Shown: piece after piece, positions 48,954 to 58,914 of the stretch
Layout: the number at the start of each line of letters is the position of its first letter
Numbering within the stretch: the stretch's first letter is position 1
NCBI GenBank assembly: GCA_025782575.1
Contig: JALGYY010000017.1
Coordinates: 299,892-363,891 of the forward strand
DNA length: 64,000 nt
Source of the DNA: a bacterium
Lineage (GTDB): Bacteria; Orphanbacterota; Orphanbacteria; Orphanbacterales; Orphanbacteraceae
Reading direction: 5' to 3'
Position numbers and translations under genes: made by a program
Notes under the pieces: generated by a model
The model's database searches: none
What the model was told of the DNA's origin: nothing
Seen by the model: the letters and a program-made list of their open reading frames with translations, nothing else

Positions 48954-51821
48954 ATGGATACGTTTCTAGCGGATCTTGAAAGCTGTATGGACGGGGAGGT
49001 CCTGATCGACGAGGTCTCCCTGGGCATCTACTCGACCGATGCGAGCAACTACCAGGTCAGTCCTGTCGCCGTGGCGATCCCCCGGCATGACGAGGACGTC
49101 CGCCAAGCCGTTGCGACCGCTCGTGCTCATGGTGTCACGATTCTTCCCCGGGGGGGAGGAACCTCCCTCGCCGGCCAGACCGTCGGCCCCTCCCTCGTAA
49201 TCGACTTCTCGAAGTATATGAATCGCGTTCTCTCTCTGGACGTCGAAGCCAGACGGGTCCGGGTAGAGCCTGGCATCGTCCGAGAGGAGTTGAACCAGAT
49301 TCTCGCCCCTCACGGCCTTTACTTCGCGCCCGATCCGGCCACTTCCAATCGGGCCAATATCGGCGGCATGGTGGGAAACAACTCATCCGGAACAAGAAGC
49401 ATTCTCTATGGGAAGACGGTCGATCACGTCACGGGAATGAAAGTCCTTCTTCCCGGCGGTGAGACTATGGATCTCACTGACCTTACGGCAGAAGAAGTGG
49501 CTGAGCGGGCATCACGGCCTGATCATGAGGGGAGAATTCTTCGAGGATTCCGAAAGATCATCGATAGGAACCGCGAGGAGATCGAGGCCCGCTTCCCCAA
49601 AGTGATGCGCCGTGTGGCCGGCTATAACCTGGACGAATTTCTGGGGAATCGCCCCTGGAACCTTTCCCGACTGATCACGGGAAGCGAAGGGACGCTCGCC
49701 ATCATTATGGAAATCGAGCTGAATCTGGAACCGGTTCCGGTTGCGACATCCATCGCGATTCCCCACTTTCCCGGATTGCTCGAAGCGATCCGAGCGGTCA
49801 AACCGATACTGGAGCACGGGCCGTCGGCGGTAGAAATCCTCGACCGCATGGTTATTGAAAAGGCGCACGAAAACCTCGCCACATCGAGGATCGCCGGATT
49901 TCTCGATCAGAATGCGGAAGCAGCCCTGATTGTCGAATTCTTCGCCGATTCGAGAGAAGAGGCTGCCTCCAAGGCACATCGACTCGCTTCCGACCTGCAT
50001 CGAAGCCACGCCGATTTCCACTGCCCGGTTCGGCTCGGACGGGATGAGCAGCAGGAAGTATGGGAGGTTCGAAAAGCGGGACTCGGGCTCATGCTCAGCC
50101 TGCGAGGGGATCGCAAACCGATTCCCTTTATTGAAGACGCCGCCGTGCCGGTGGATGTGCTCCCGGAGTATGTCGAACAGGTTCTCGCAATCTGCGATTC
50201 CCGAAAAGTGGATGTCGCAATCTATGCCCATGCGAGCGTCGGTGTGCTCCACATCAGACCGATTCTCGATTTAAAGCGAAACAGCGACATTCAAAGTATG
50301 AAGGAGATCGCGGACGAAGTGTTCGCGCTGGTCAAGCAATACGGCGGGGCCTGGAGCGGGGAACATGGGGACGGGCTCGTACGAAGCCCTTTTATCGAGT
50401 CGTTCTTCGGGCCGAAGATAACGGCCGCCTTCGGCGACGTGAAACGTCTCTTCGATCCGGCGGGGCTCATGAATCCGGGGAAGATCGTCGCGCCCGGTCC
50501 GATGGACGCGCATCTCCGTTACGGTCCGGCCTACGGGAAGAGCGAACTGGAGGGGATCTATCGCTACCCGCTCGACGGGAGCTTTGGCGGCGCGGTCGAG
50601 ATGTGTACCGGGGTGGGAGCCTGTCGGAAGACGCTTGGCGGTACCATGTGTCCGAGCTACCGGGTAACGCGGGATGAACAGGATTCTACGCGGGGCCGGG
50701 CGAACGCGCTTCGCCTCGCCATGACAGGCGCGTTCGGTCCCGACGGCCTGACGAGCAAGCGCCTGTCGGAAGTGCTCGATCTCTGTATTTCATGCAAAGC
50801 GTGCAAGGCGGAGTGCCCGAGTAATGTCGATCTTGCCCGTCTGCGGGCGGAAGTACTCCAGCACATGCGGGATGTTCGTGGGGGTTCACGCCTTCGTGAC
50901 CGTCTGGCAGCCGGTTCGCCGGCCGCGGCATCGCATATCGCCGGCCCCCTCGCTCTGCTTCTGAACCCCCTTCTCGAATCCCCTGTGATCCGGCGCATTC
51001 TGGAACAAACGGTCGGCTTCGACAGACGACGTGTACTCCCCCGCTTCGCCAGGACGCCGCTGTCAGACCGGCTGTTACCTGATGGACGCAGGACTCTGAA
51101 GAACGCCACTCCTGTCGTTCTGTTTGACGACACCTATATGAATTTCCATGAGCCGCATGTAGGTGAGCACGCCGTGGCCCTGCTCGAATCGTTTGGATAT
51201 CAAGTGACAATCGCGCGTGCCGGTTGCTGCCAGCGGCCTCGGATCTCCCACGGATTTCTGCGAGAGGCAAGAGAAGACGGGGGAATCACAATGAAGGCGC
51301 TCGACCGTTTCGCGCGGCGGGGATGGCCGATCGTTACCTGTGAACCCGGATGCGCTTCCGCACTCGTCGATGATCTTCCCGACCTTATCGAGGACCGGGA
51401 GCTGGGGAGTCGGGTGGCGGCGGCCATTGTGCCGATCGACATCTTCCTGGACAGGGAATTCTTAAGTGGGCGAACCACCGCTTCAGGGATTCGATCAAGC
51501 GGTAGCCTTCATATTCATGGCCATTGTCATCAGAAGGCGCTCTTCGGAATGGACGCCATGACCCGGCTGCTCCGAGCGGGGGGGGCCGCAGTAGAAGAGA
51601 TCGATTCGGGCTGTTGCGGTATGGCCGGATCGTTCGGATACGAGAAAGAACATTACGATCTATCCATGCAGATCGGAGAGGACCGGCTCTTCCCCGCAGT
51701 CCGCGAAGCGCCCGCAGACGCACTGATCGTCGCTCCGGGATTCAGTTGCCGACATCAGATCGAGCACGCTACCGGGCGGCGGGCGGTGCACTGGGTGGAG
51801 GCTCTCCGCGGTATGAGCTGA
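48954..51821 (+). CDS. FAD-linked oxidase / Fe-S fused dehydrogenase (YdiJ-like)
   Basis: 955 residues. N-terminal FAD-binding PCMH domain (ILPRGGGTSLAGQTVGPSLV, GGMVGNNSSGTRS), then an FAD_oxidase_C domain (about 270-530) with GEHGDGLVRSPFI. An Fe-S domain follows with CTGVGACRK and CISCKACKAECPSNVDL, each binding a [4Fe-4S] cluster. Two CCG domains close it (RAGCCQRPR, HGHCHQKAL, DSGCCGMAGSFG). This layout matches D-2-hydroxyglutarate/D-lactate dehydrogenases such as YdiJ, with electrons passed to the quinone pool. ATG at 48954 follows TCTGAGGAGTT. Its last 53 bases overlap the convergent gene. Confidence 0.92.
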   Translation: MDTFLADLESCMDGEVLIDEVSLGIYSTDASNYQVSPVAVAIPRHDEDVRQAVATARAHGVTILPRGGGTSLAGQTVGPSLVIDFSKYMNRVLSLDVEARRVRVEPGIVREELNQILAPHGLYFAPDPATSNRANIGGMVGNNSSGTRSILYGKTVDHVTGMKVLLPGGETMDLTDLTAEEVAERASRPDHEGRILRGFRKIIDRNREEIEARFPKVMRRVAGYNLDEFLGNRPWNLSRLITGSEGTLAIIMEIELNLEPVPVATSIAIPHFPGLLEAIRAVKPILEHGPSAVEILDRMVIEKAHENLATSRIAGFLDQNAEAALIVEFFADSREEAASKAHRLASDLHRSHADFHCPVRLGRDEQQEVWEVRKAGLGLMLSLRGDRKPIPFIEDAAVPVDVLPEYVEQVLAICDSRKVDVAIYAHASVGVLHIRPILDLKRNSDIQSMKEIADEVFALVKQYGGAWSGEHGDGLVRSPFIESFFGPKITAAFGDVKRLFDPAGLMNPGKIVAPGPMDAHLRYGPAYGKSELEGIYRYPLDGSFGGAVEMCTGVGACRKTLGGTMCPSYRVTRDEQDSTRGRANALRLAMTGAFGPDGLTSKRLSEVLDLCISCKACKAECPSNVDLARLRAEVLQHMRDVRGGSRLRDRLAAGSPAAASHIAGPLALLLNPLLESPVIRRILEQTVGFDRRRVLPRFARTPLSDRLLPDGRRTLKNATPVVLFDDTYMNFHEPHVGEHAVALLESFGYQVTIARAGCCQRPRISHGFLREAREDGGITMKALDRFARRGWPIVTCEPGCASALVDDLPDLIEDRELGSRVAAAIVPIDIFLDREFLSGRTTASGIRSSGSLHIHGHCHQKALFGMDAMTRLLRAGGAAVEEIDSGCCGMAGSFGYEKEHYDLSMQIGEDRLFPAVREAPADALIVAPGFSCRHQIEHATGRRAVHWVEALRGMS

Positions 51822-53886
51822 GCATCCGCAATCGGGCGCGAGCACCTTCATGGCCCTTGTCAATCTGAAGCACATCTTCCAGAGCGTCGATCGCTTCGCC
51901 GGTTCGATTCGATCGGACGAGCGCCAGGGCGAGGTTCATGCGGGACTGAATATGCAGGGGATCGAGCACAGCGGCCCGTTTCCACGCCCCGATCGATTGA
52001 TCGATCCGGGATGATTGATAATACGCATTTCCCAGTTCGAACCATCCCCCCGCCGAACCGGGTTCCGCCTCCGAAGCCTGTTCCAGAATCGGTATCGCCT
52101 CATCGGACCTCCCTGTCGAAGAGAGCAGTTTCCCCAGATTGAACAGGCCCACCCTGTCGCCGGGGTAGAGCCCGAGGCCGCGACGTAGAAGCTCTTCCGC
52201 CTCTTCGGTTCGCCCCTGCTCTGCCAGCATCCCGCCGAGATCGAAATAGCCGTCCGGGTAGTACGGATCTACCTCGATTGTTCTGCGATAGTATTCTTCC
52301 GCTTCGGAAAGCTGCCCGAAGTCTCGATAGTGGTCGGCGATCGTAACGAGTACTTTTGGGTTCAATGGTTCCAGCCGGTTTGCCTCGTGCAGATGGGCCA
52401 GCCCATCCTGGATTCGCCCGCTCCCGATCAGCACGGATCCCAGGTGATGATGGCTACCCGCAAACTGAGGGAGAAGCTCGATCGATTCTTCATAGGCGGC
52501 GATCGCCTGATCGACCTGCTCGTTTCGGGCAAGAACGTTCCCCCGATGAAACGCCTCCTGGCCCGAAGTAGAAAGCCGGATGTGAAACGGATCGGCCGAT
52601 GAGGCTGCTATGCCGGCGATCAGGAACAGGACAAGAAGCAGACTCGAAACCGGGCTTTTCGACCGGATCCGCCGTCCGAATTCAGCCAGCCCGGCCGCCG
52701 CCAATGGGAAGAGCGCCGGCAGAATGGGGACCCGGAACCGACCGCACACAAAAAAAAGAATGATCGATATTCCATAAACGACGGCGTAGCTCTCCAGAAG
52801 CCAGGGGGTGCGATTCCTCCGTCTGGCCAGGATCGATCCCGCCAGAGCGAGCGGAATAAGGACGCTCCACCCCGGCGAGGGAAAAGCAAGCAAACGGTTC
52901 TCATCCCGATAGCTTTCGATATCCCTGTTGTTACCGATTTCGTAGCCGCCGGCAAGGAAAGCGGCTTTTCGCAGCAGTCCCGAGACGAATGTCCCTGGAT
53001 TCTCCCGGACCAGTTTGATCGCCTCATTCATCCAGTAACGGGAGAGTTCGGCCTGCTTGGGCATATGGCCGATCCGGGCAGCGGTGAGCCGCTCGATGTC
53101 GTCATTCCGCCACGACACAAGCCCGGGAAAGACGGCGTGCCGGCCATCTGACTCGGGATGATTGCCGAGATAGAAGTTGAGCCCCCCCTGTGAGGCGATG
53201 AGCGTCCATTCGCCGGAGACCAAGTGATTTCGAACCGTGAGACCGCCAACGATACAGAGTGAGACGGCGCCGAACAGGATGCCGTTCCGTAGTCGGCGTC
53301 GGGCCAGGAAGAGGGTGGCGACCGGGAGAAAGAGGAGAATATTGGGACGGGCCGCCGCGAACAGTCCGAGCAGAAGACCGGCTGCCGCCGCTCCTCTTCC
53401 CCCCGACACCGTTACCGTCCAGACACGGGAAAGTCCGAGCAATAGAATCGCCCCGAGGAGCGGGAGAATCGAGCTGATCAGGAGTTCCCCTTCGAAATAG
53501 ATCGAGATCCAGTAAGTTGCGGCCAGAAGCCCGGTCAGGATCGATGTCGTGCGATCGAAGATGCGGAGGGCGAGAACCATCAGAAGGGCAACCGTGATTC
53601 CTCCGAGAAGAAGCTGAACGAGCCGGGCCACTCCCGGGTCGGGACCGGTGATGCCGTAGATGGAGGAGAGAAAGTAGGGGTAGAGAGGAGCGCGAAAAAT
53701 GGCGTCCCCCCCTGTCCAGGCCCCATTCCCGATGGCGAGAGCCTGATCGTGGAACCAGCGTGCGTCGAGCGTTGGTGTCTGAAACTCCGGATGATCTGTA
53801 ATCGAGAACCAGTAGGCAAGGCGAATGCCTACCGCGAGCGCGACAATGACGACCGGAAGTACTCGATTACGGACGGAAGGGCTCAT
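51769..53886 (-). CDS. Membrane glycosyltransferase (GT39/ArnT-like) with TPR tail
   Basis: 705 residues. About ten membrane helices (1-430) with an ArnT/PMT-type first loop (TLDARWFHDQALAI) and FRAPLYPYFLSSIYG, typical of polyprenyl-phosphate-sugar-dependent transferases. The C-terminal about 250 residues are seven or so TPR repeats (FAGSHHHLGSVLIGSG, YPDGYFDLGGMLAEQGRTEE, SAGGWFELGNAYYQSSR). This combination suggests glycosylation of a protein bound by the TPR domain, by analogy. Its 3' end overlaps the FAD dehydrogenase by 53 bp. A similar membrane-plus-TPR gene lies at 56474-58393. Confidence 0.8.
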   Translation of the reverse strand: MSPSVRNRVLPVVIVALAVGIRLAYWFSITDHPEFQTPTLDARWFHDQALAIGNGAWTGGDAIFRAPLYPYFLSSIYGITGPDPGVARLVQLLLGGITVALLMVLALRIFDRTTSILTGLLAATYWISIYFEGELLISSILPLLGAILLLGLSRVWTVTVSGGRGAAAAGLLLGLFAAARPNILLFLPVATLFLARRRLRNGILFGAVSLCIVGGLTVRNHLVSGEWTLIASQGGLNFYLGNHPESDGRHAVFPGLVSWRNDDIERLTAARIGHMPKQAELSRYWMNEAIKLVRENPGTFVSGLLRKAAFLAGGYEIGNNRDIESYRDENRLLAFPSPGWSVLIPLALAGSILARRRNRTPWLLESYAVVYGISIILFFVCGRFRVPILPALFPLAAAGLAEFGRRIRSKSPVSSLLLVLFLIAGIAASSADPFHIRLSTSGQEAFHRGNVLARNEQVDQAIAAYEESIELLPQFAGSHHHLGSVLIGSGRIQDGLAHLHEANRLEPLNPKVLVTIADHYRDFGQLSEAEEYYRRTIEVDPYYPDGYFDLGGMLAEQGRTEEAEELLRRGLGLYPGDRVGLFNLGKLLSSTGRSDEAIPILEQASEAEPGSAGGWFELGNAYYQSSRIDQSIGAWKRAAVLDPLHIQSRMNLALALVRSNRTGEAIDALEDVLQIDKGHEGARARLRMLSSYRGEPPPSAPPAAR

Positions 53887-54023
53887 CGAGGGATTATGGG
53901 GCCCGGGAGCGCCGACAGCAAGCGGTCAGCACTCTGTTGCGCCACTTCTCCGTAGGCGATAAGATAAAGGAGAGGCAGACAACCACGAACTCTTAATCCC
54001 ATTCGATCGGAGGATTGGCACTC

Positions 54024-55157
54024 ATGTCAGAAGTATCGAGTAGCGAGCAACAGTCACCGGTTCAGCCGAGCGCCCCTCCCACAACGGCCAAGGTCGGCGT
54101 GCTCCGCGTCAACGCCGGCAACGTGATCGAGAAGTACAAAGAGCTTCTCCGCTCGCTCGACTATCAGAAATACCTCCCTAAAGAAAATGATACCGCTCTC
54201 AAGATCAATATCTCCTGGGCGAAATTCTACCCCGCGTGCTCGACCGTGCCGTGGCAAATGGACGCCGTTATTCAGTGCATGCTCGAGGATGGTTACTCGA
54301 AGGATCTCATTCACGCCTGTCACAACAATACAGTTGTTGTGAATTCCAAGAATGGGGAGCGAAACAACAAACACATCCGTGTCGTTCGAAAGCACGGACT
54401 TCGGAACGTGCATCTTTATGAGGGCGAGCCGTGGGAATTGTACGAGCCTAAGGGTGAATTTCTGGTGCTCGACAAGGTCTTTCCCGAAGGTGTGACGATC
54501 CCGAAACGATTTCACGGGGAGAACATCATTCACTTCCCTACGATGAAGACTCATGTATTCACGACCATGACAGGCGCCATGAAGAACGCTTTCGGCGGGC
54601 TGTTGAATAGAAAGCGTCACTGGACACACAGTGTGATCCACGAGACGCTCGTCGATCTCCTCATGATTCAGAAAGAAGTTCATGGCGGCCTGTTCGCGGT
54701 CATGGACGGCAGTGTCATCGGTGACGGACCGGGGCCGCGCTGCATGGAGATCAGGGACGGCGGGTACATTCTCGCGTCGAATGACCAGGTGGCGATCGAT
54801 TCGGTTGCAGCCAGAATGATGGGATTCAACCCTATGGATCTCAAGTTCATTCGGCTTGCCCACGAAAAAGGCCTCGGCATCGGCGAGCCCAAAGATATCG
54901 AAATCGTCGGTGATCCCATTGAAGGAGTCGACTTCCACTGCCACAAAGCCGACACTTTCGCGAGCAAAGGCCAACACGCGCTCTACCACGGCATATTCAA
55001 ACCCGTGGAGAGGCTCCTGACTCATACTCCTCTCGTCGTACTCACCTATATCGCATCGTGGGCGTATCACGATTGGTATTGGTATCCGGCAATCGGATCC
55101 AAGCGGGTGGCCAAATACATGGAGTCTGAGTGGGGTGAGCTGTTCCGCAGCTACTAG
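54024..55157 (+). CDS. DUF362-domain protein
   Basis: 377 residues. DUF362 core: LKINISWAKFYPACSTVPW, the lysine-containing FPTMKTHVFTTMTGAMKNAFGG, and AVMDGSVIGDGPGPRC followed by SNDQVAIDSVAARMMGFNP. The family is often annotated uncharacterised, and sometimes sits with ferredoxins or racemases. There are no added Fe-S motifs. ATG at 54024 is chosen (TTG at 54015 would sit against the GGAGGA site). It is followed 26 bp later by a LarA-like gene, a likely operon. Confidence 0.82.
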   Translation: MSEVSSSEQQSPVQPSAPPTTAKVGVLRVNAGNVIEKYKELLRSLDYQKYLPKENDTALKINISWAKFYPACSTVPWQMDAVIQCMLEDGYSKDLIHACHNNTVVVNSKNGERNNKHIRVVRKHGLRNVHLYEGEPWELYEPKGEFLVLDKVFPEGVTIPKRFHGENIIHFPTMKTHVFTTMTGAMKNAFGGLLNRKRHWTHSVIHETLVDLLMIQKEVHGGLFAVMDGSVIGDGPGPRCMEIRDGGYILASNDQVAIDSVAARMMGFNPMDLKFIRLAHEKGLGIGEPKDIEIVGDPIEGVDFHCHKADTFASKGQHALYHGIFKPVERLLTHTPLVVLTYIASWAYHDWYWYPAIGSKRVAKYMESEWGELFRSY

Positions 55158-55183
55158 CGTGTAACAACAGGGTTTCAGGCAGA

Positions 55184-56440
55184 ATGAACGTCGCTTTCGG
55201 TTCGGGGCTCCTCCCCGTTTCGCTTCCCGCCGGCCTGGATGCGGATCTGTTTGTGCCACGTGCGGTAACGGCGGCCGCCGCACCGAGTGACATCACCGTA
55301 CACGCCATCGATCACCCGATCGGAACGGCGCCGCTCCGGCAACTTGCCCGGGGCCGCCGTTCCGCCGCGGTGATTGTGCCTGACGGCACACGAGCACTCC
55401 CCTTCCGGGACATACTCCCTCCCATACTGCAAACTCTCGAAAAGGAAATCCGTCGGGACGAAATTGTGCTGGTATTTGCTACCGGCATGCACCGGCCTGT
55501 GTCGGCTGAAGAAGCAGAGCAGTTGCTCGGGCCGGACATCACGGAAAATTATCGGTCCGAATCCCATGACGCCGGAATCGTGCAGGCGATCGGGAAAACG
55601 AAGCGGGGCACACCGGTCTCCGTCAATCCCACCTGCATGAAAGCCGACCTCAAGCTTGTTGTCGGCCTCGTGGAGCCCCATCTGCTGGCAGGATATTCTG
55701 GTGGGCGGAAGATGATCGCCCCGGGGGTGATCGGGCTGGACGCCATGCCGATTCTTCACGGTCCCCGATTGATCGGACATCCTGACGCTCGCATCGGGAA
55801 TTTGACAGGAAACCCCGTTCATGAAGAAGCGCTCGAGATCGCCCGGATGGTCGGTGTCGATTTCGCAGTCCACGCCGGAATCACCGAGGGGGGAGAACTT
55901 TCATCGGTGCTGGCCGGCGATCTGTATTCCTCGCATATCGAGGCGGCCCGGAGAGTACGCGAATCGTCTCGTGTTCCTGCGTACCGGCGCTATCCCATTG
56001 TGATCACTTCCGGCGGTGGCGCCCCCCTCGATGCCACCCTCTATCAGAGCATCAAGGGAGCGATCGCCGCCCTTCCCATTCTCGAAGACAATGGCACGAT
56101 CCTCCTGATTGCCGAGTGCGCGGAGGGTTGGGGAAGTTTCGATTTTCTCGAACTTCTCGAACGTCTGCCCGACCACGATTCATTTCTGGATTGGGCCGGC
56201 GGTTCATTTCAAAAGGATCAGTGGATGGTGCAGCATCTGAGGGAAGCGCAGCGAACCGCGCGAATCCTGGTCCATACACCCGCCCGACATTCGCCGGAGC
56301 TTCAAAGTCTGGGAATCGAACGGGCGGATAATCTGGGCAGCACAATTGATTCCATTGTTGGTGAAATCAATCCGGATCGGATCGCGCTCCTCCCCCGGGG
56401 ACCGTACACATGGGTCGACCTGGAGACGGCCGGTTCTTGA
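55184..56440 (+). CDS. LarA-family (DUF2088) nickel-pincer racemase-like protein
   Basis: 418 residues. LarA isomerises 2-hydroxy acids using a nickel-pincer nucleotide cofactor attached to a lysine. Matching pieces: VPDGTRALPFRDIL, VFATGMHRPVSAEEAEQLLG (the His that ligates or acts in catalysis), and VEPHLLAGYSGGRKMIAPG, which holds the His and the cofactor-binding Lys. GNPVHEEALEIARMV carries a further His. LarB, LarC and LarE, needed to make the cofactor, are not in this window. Substrate is unknown; lactate, malate and gluconate-type homologues exist. Confidence 0.82.
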   Translation: MNVAFGSGLLPVSLPAGLDADLFVPRAVTAAAAPSDITVHAIDHPIGTAPLRQLARGRRSAAVIVPDGTRALPFRDILPPILQTLEKEIRRDEIVLVFATGMHRPVSAEEAEQLLGPDITENYRSESHDAGIVQAIGKTKRGTPVSVNPTCMKADLKLVVGLVEPHLLAGYSGGRKMIAPGVIGLDAMPILHGPRLIGHPDARIGNLTGNPVHEEALEIARMVGVDFAVHAGITEGGELSSVLAGDLYSSHIEAARRVRESSRVPAYRRYPIVITSGGGAPLDATLYQSIKGAIAALPILEDNGTILLIAECAEGWGSFDFLELLERLPDHDSFLDWAGGSFQKDQWMVQHLREAQRTARILVHTPARHSPELQSLGIERADNLGSTIDSIVGEINPDRIALLPRGPYTWVDLETAGS

Positions 56441-56473
56441 CGGCGCACTCTCCCGGATCGGGCGGTCGGCATC

Positions 56474-58393
56474 TTATTCCGGACCGAGCCGATCGAGATA
56501 CCCCCTTAGATTCTCGTTCTCCGGCTCGAGTGAGAGAGCCTCTTTGAATGAAACCCTAGCCTCTTTCGTCTGACCGAGGCGAGCCTGCATCACTCCGAGA
56601 TTCGCCCACCCTTCCACGTGCTCCGGAGCAATTCGTACACACTCACGGAGAGAATTGATCGCCTCGTCCGCACGCCCCTGCCCGCCGAGCAGAGTACCGA
56701 GTTGATAGTGCGCCTTGGCCTGATCGGGAGCGATCGAAAGAAGAGAGCGAAGGGTCTTTTCCGCATCGACGAGATTGCCCGCCTTCAGCTCGGCGGTCGC
56801 CAGGTTCAAGTAGGCGTCTTCGTACCGCGGTTCCGCTTCGATCGCCCGTCGCAGATAAGAGATGGCCTGATCGTACTTCCCACGACGGGCGCTGTTCGTT
56901 CCCAGGTTGAACAGATTCTGGGGATCGTCTCCCTGATTCTCGGCAGCTGTTCGAAAGAGCTCCGCCGCCGCTTCGTGATAGCCGGCGCGTGACAGAATGA
57001 CGCCCATCGACTTGGGGGCGCGAGCCGCCGGATTCGCATAGTGGGGGTCGTCCACTACCATAGCGAGAGTCATCTCCACCGAGCGATCCTGGTCGGCATT
57101 AACTAGGATCCAAGGCAGTGTGTGTACCAGAATCGCGCCGATGATCATACCCGAAGCCGCCGTCCCCGGTTCGCGGGTTCCACGGAACAGATAGCTGCCG
57201 ATGAGAAGAATCATCGGCGCGCCGAAAAGCGCCATCAAGTCCCAATCCCGGGGGCCGAGCATGGGATCCACCAGGATCAGGTAAATAAGTGCCAGCCCGG
57301 TGGAGACGGCGAGAAACGGAGTCACACTTCGGGGCGAATCGCTCGCGCTCTCCGCCGAGGGTGATTCCTGACGTACATCCATGAAGGGGAGAAGGAGCGC
57401 CCCGCCTAGGATCAGGAACAGCTCATTTCCGATGAACAGCAGATGATGGACAGAGACCATGGGATAGGAATGGCTTCCCTGATGCAGGAATGGAACGAAA
57501 GCGTCGGCCCCCCGGTAAAACTCTTCCATGTAATTCAGGAGCGCCCACGCGCCGAGAATCGCCACGAGGATTGCGCCGCCGATCATTGCCCCACGTGCCG
57601 CTCGGGAGCGGCTGATGGAAGGGGCCGCCACGATGAGCCATGAAGGCGCCAATGCCACGGCAGAAAGGTGCAGAAGAGAAGCGGCGACCAATGTGACAGC
57701 CGGAATCCAGATCGGCCAGGCACCCCGAAGGGACCGGATGGAGCCGTACAGATAGAAAAAGAGGGTCGCCTGCATGAGCGGATAGTGCTCCACGTAACCG
57801 AATGAAAAGAGGAGGCCGGCCCATCCGGCGAGAGAGACGAAGAGAACGGTACGGGCGCGGGCGCCTGTTGTCAGGAGAGCCGCTAGCCGGGCTGCCAGAA
57901 ACAGCATGGCCAATCCCGCGCTCACGCTCGTCAGAATAAAAGGCCAGGTTCCACCCTCCCAACCGAACAATGAAGATCCAGCCCGATAGAGGATTTTGTG
58001 AATCCAGAGCGATCCGACTCCTGCGGTACCGAACGTCGCTGATTCCGGGTTCATCACTACTGTGGAGAGTAAGAGACTGTCCCCTAGAAACGAGTTATTC
58101 GTACGGAGCGTAAGAAAAAAGAAGGTAGCAGCGGCCATGATGAGAACGATCGGAATCCATCGCGAACCCTGCAGCAGACTGCTGATACCGCCCGCCATCC
58201 GCACGAGAAATCGCCGCCACCACGGAATCAGCGTGGCGGCTGCGAGAATGATCCAGAGTGCCAAAAAGGAGGGCTTCAGAAAACCGGCGTGGTGAGCGCC
58301 CCAGATCCGACCCGGGAGGGTGAACGAAGCGAGGATATGAACGCTCACAAAAAGGAGATACGGGACGACCGGTATCGGGACGGGAAATCGCAT
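56474..58393 (-). CDS. Polytopic membrane protein with C-terminal TPR repeats
   Basis: 639 residues. About twelve membrane helices (1-435) with an LTLRTNNSFLGDSLLL first loop and an EHYPLMQATLFFYLYG segment reminiscent of GT39/PMT-like mannosyltransferases. The C-terminal about 190 residues are TPR repeats (DPQNLFNLGTNSARRGKYDQ, YEDAYLNLATAELKAGNL, VEGWANLGVMQARLGQT). The catalytic acidic motif is not obvious, so function is tentative. Its start overlaps the stop of the small upstream gene (TAATG). It is the second such membrane-TPR protein in the window. Confidence 0.75.
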   Translation of the reverse strand: MRFPVPIPVVPYLLFVSVHILASFTLPGRIWGAHHAGFLKPSFLALWIILAAATLIPWWRRFLVRMAGGISSLLQGSRWIPIVLIMAAATFFFLTLRTNNSFLGDSLLLSTVVMNPESATFGTAGVGSLWIHKILYRAGSSLFGWEGGTWPFILTSVSAGLAMLFLAARLAALLTTGARARTVLFVSLAGWAGLLFSFGYVEHYPLMQATLFFYLYGSIRSLRGAWPIWIPAVTLVAASLLHLSAVALAPSWLIVAAPSISRSRAARGAMIGGAILVAILGAWALLNYMEEFYRGADAFVPFLHQGSHSYPMVSVHHLLFIGNELFLILGGALLLPFMDVRQESPSAESASDSPRSVTPFLAVSTGLALIYLILVDPMLGPRDWDLMALFGAPMILLIGSYLFRGTREPGTAASGMIIGAILVHTLPWILVNADQDRSVEMTLAMVVDDPHYANPAARAPKSMGVILSRAGYHEAAAELFRTAAENQGDDPQNLFNLGTNSARRGKYDQAISYLRRAIEAEPRYEDAYLNLATAELKAGNLVDAEKTLRSLLSIAPDQAKAHYQLGTLLGGQGRADEAINSLRECVRIAPEHVEGWANLGVMQARLGQTKEARVSFKEALSLEPENENLRGYLDRLGPE

Positions 58394-58626
58394 TACTCCT
58401 CGGGCGACAGGATTTCGATTCGATCCCTTTGCACATCTATGAATGGAGCGCGCAAGACGACCTCGCCATCGAGTGTACTGACTTCAGCGTCCGTAACAGC
58501 CACGAACGATTTAGCATTCAACAGGTAGTCCGTCACCCGCTCGTTTGGAGTCGCATTGATCTCACCCCGTATTTTGAAGCTCGGGGTCAGAATGATCACA
58601 CGCATCTTCGCCATTCCATGATCCAT
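58393..58626 (-). CDS. Small uncharacterised protein, 77 residues
   Basis: The product reads as a small all-beta protein (VIILTPSFKIRGEINAT, NERVTDYLLNAKSFVAVTDA, VVLRAPFIDVQRDRIEILSP). A conserved-looking -RVTDYLN-K-FI-V-DA- pattern recalls DUF6812-like proteins; I am not certain. Starts at ATG 58626, following AGAGGCCGAATAGTC; ATGs at 58614 and 58605 are alternatives. It sits 2 bp after the ABM-like gene and overlaps the membrane-TPR gene (TAATG), so it is translated as part of that run. Confidence 0.7.
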   Translation of the reverse strand: MDHGMAKMRVIILTPSFKIRGEINATPNERVTDYLLNAKSFVAVTDAEVSTLDGEVVLRAPFIDVQRDRIEILSPEE

Positions 58627-58628
58627 GA

Positions 58629-58901
58629 CTATTCGGCCTCTTCCAGATAGTAGAAATCCGGGACTTCACAGACTCCAGCGTCGCGCATGAGATCACGCAT
58701 CTCCACTCCGCCGAACATCATTCGAGCCTCTGAAAGATCGGACCATTCGAACAATCCCAGAATGTGGTTCTCATCTCCCGCGAGGTGAAAAATCTTTGCA
58801 GAGAGTTCGCCCCCTTCTTTACGAACGGCAGCTGCCCCTTCGAACCCTTCTTTCCAACGTTTGTAGTCCTCCACTCGATGTCTGACGATCACGAACGGCA
58901 T
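58629..58901 (-). CDS. Small ABM-like (dimeric alpha-beta barrel) protein
   Basis: 90 residues. The pattern PFVIVRHRVEDYKRWKEGFEG, then IFHLAGDENHILGLFEWSDLSEARMMF, is that of antibiotic biosynthesis monooxygenase/EthD-like ferredoxin-fold proteins, which act as dimers. Enzymatic residues cannot be judged. ATG at 58901 follows AAGGGGGATTCC. It lies 13 bp downstream of ettA and 2 bp upstream of the next small gene, in one minus-strand run. Confidence 0.7.
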   Translation of the reverse strand: MPFVIVRHRVEDYKRWKEGFEGAAAVRKEGGELSAKIFHLAGDENHILGLFEWSDLSEARMMFGGVEMRDLMRDAGVCEVPDFYYLEEAE

Positions 58902-58914
58902 GGAATCCCCCTTC

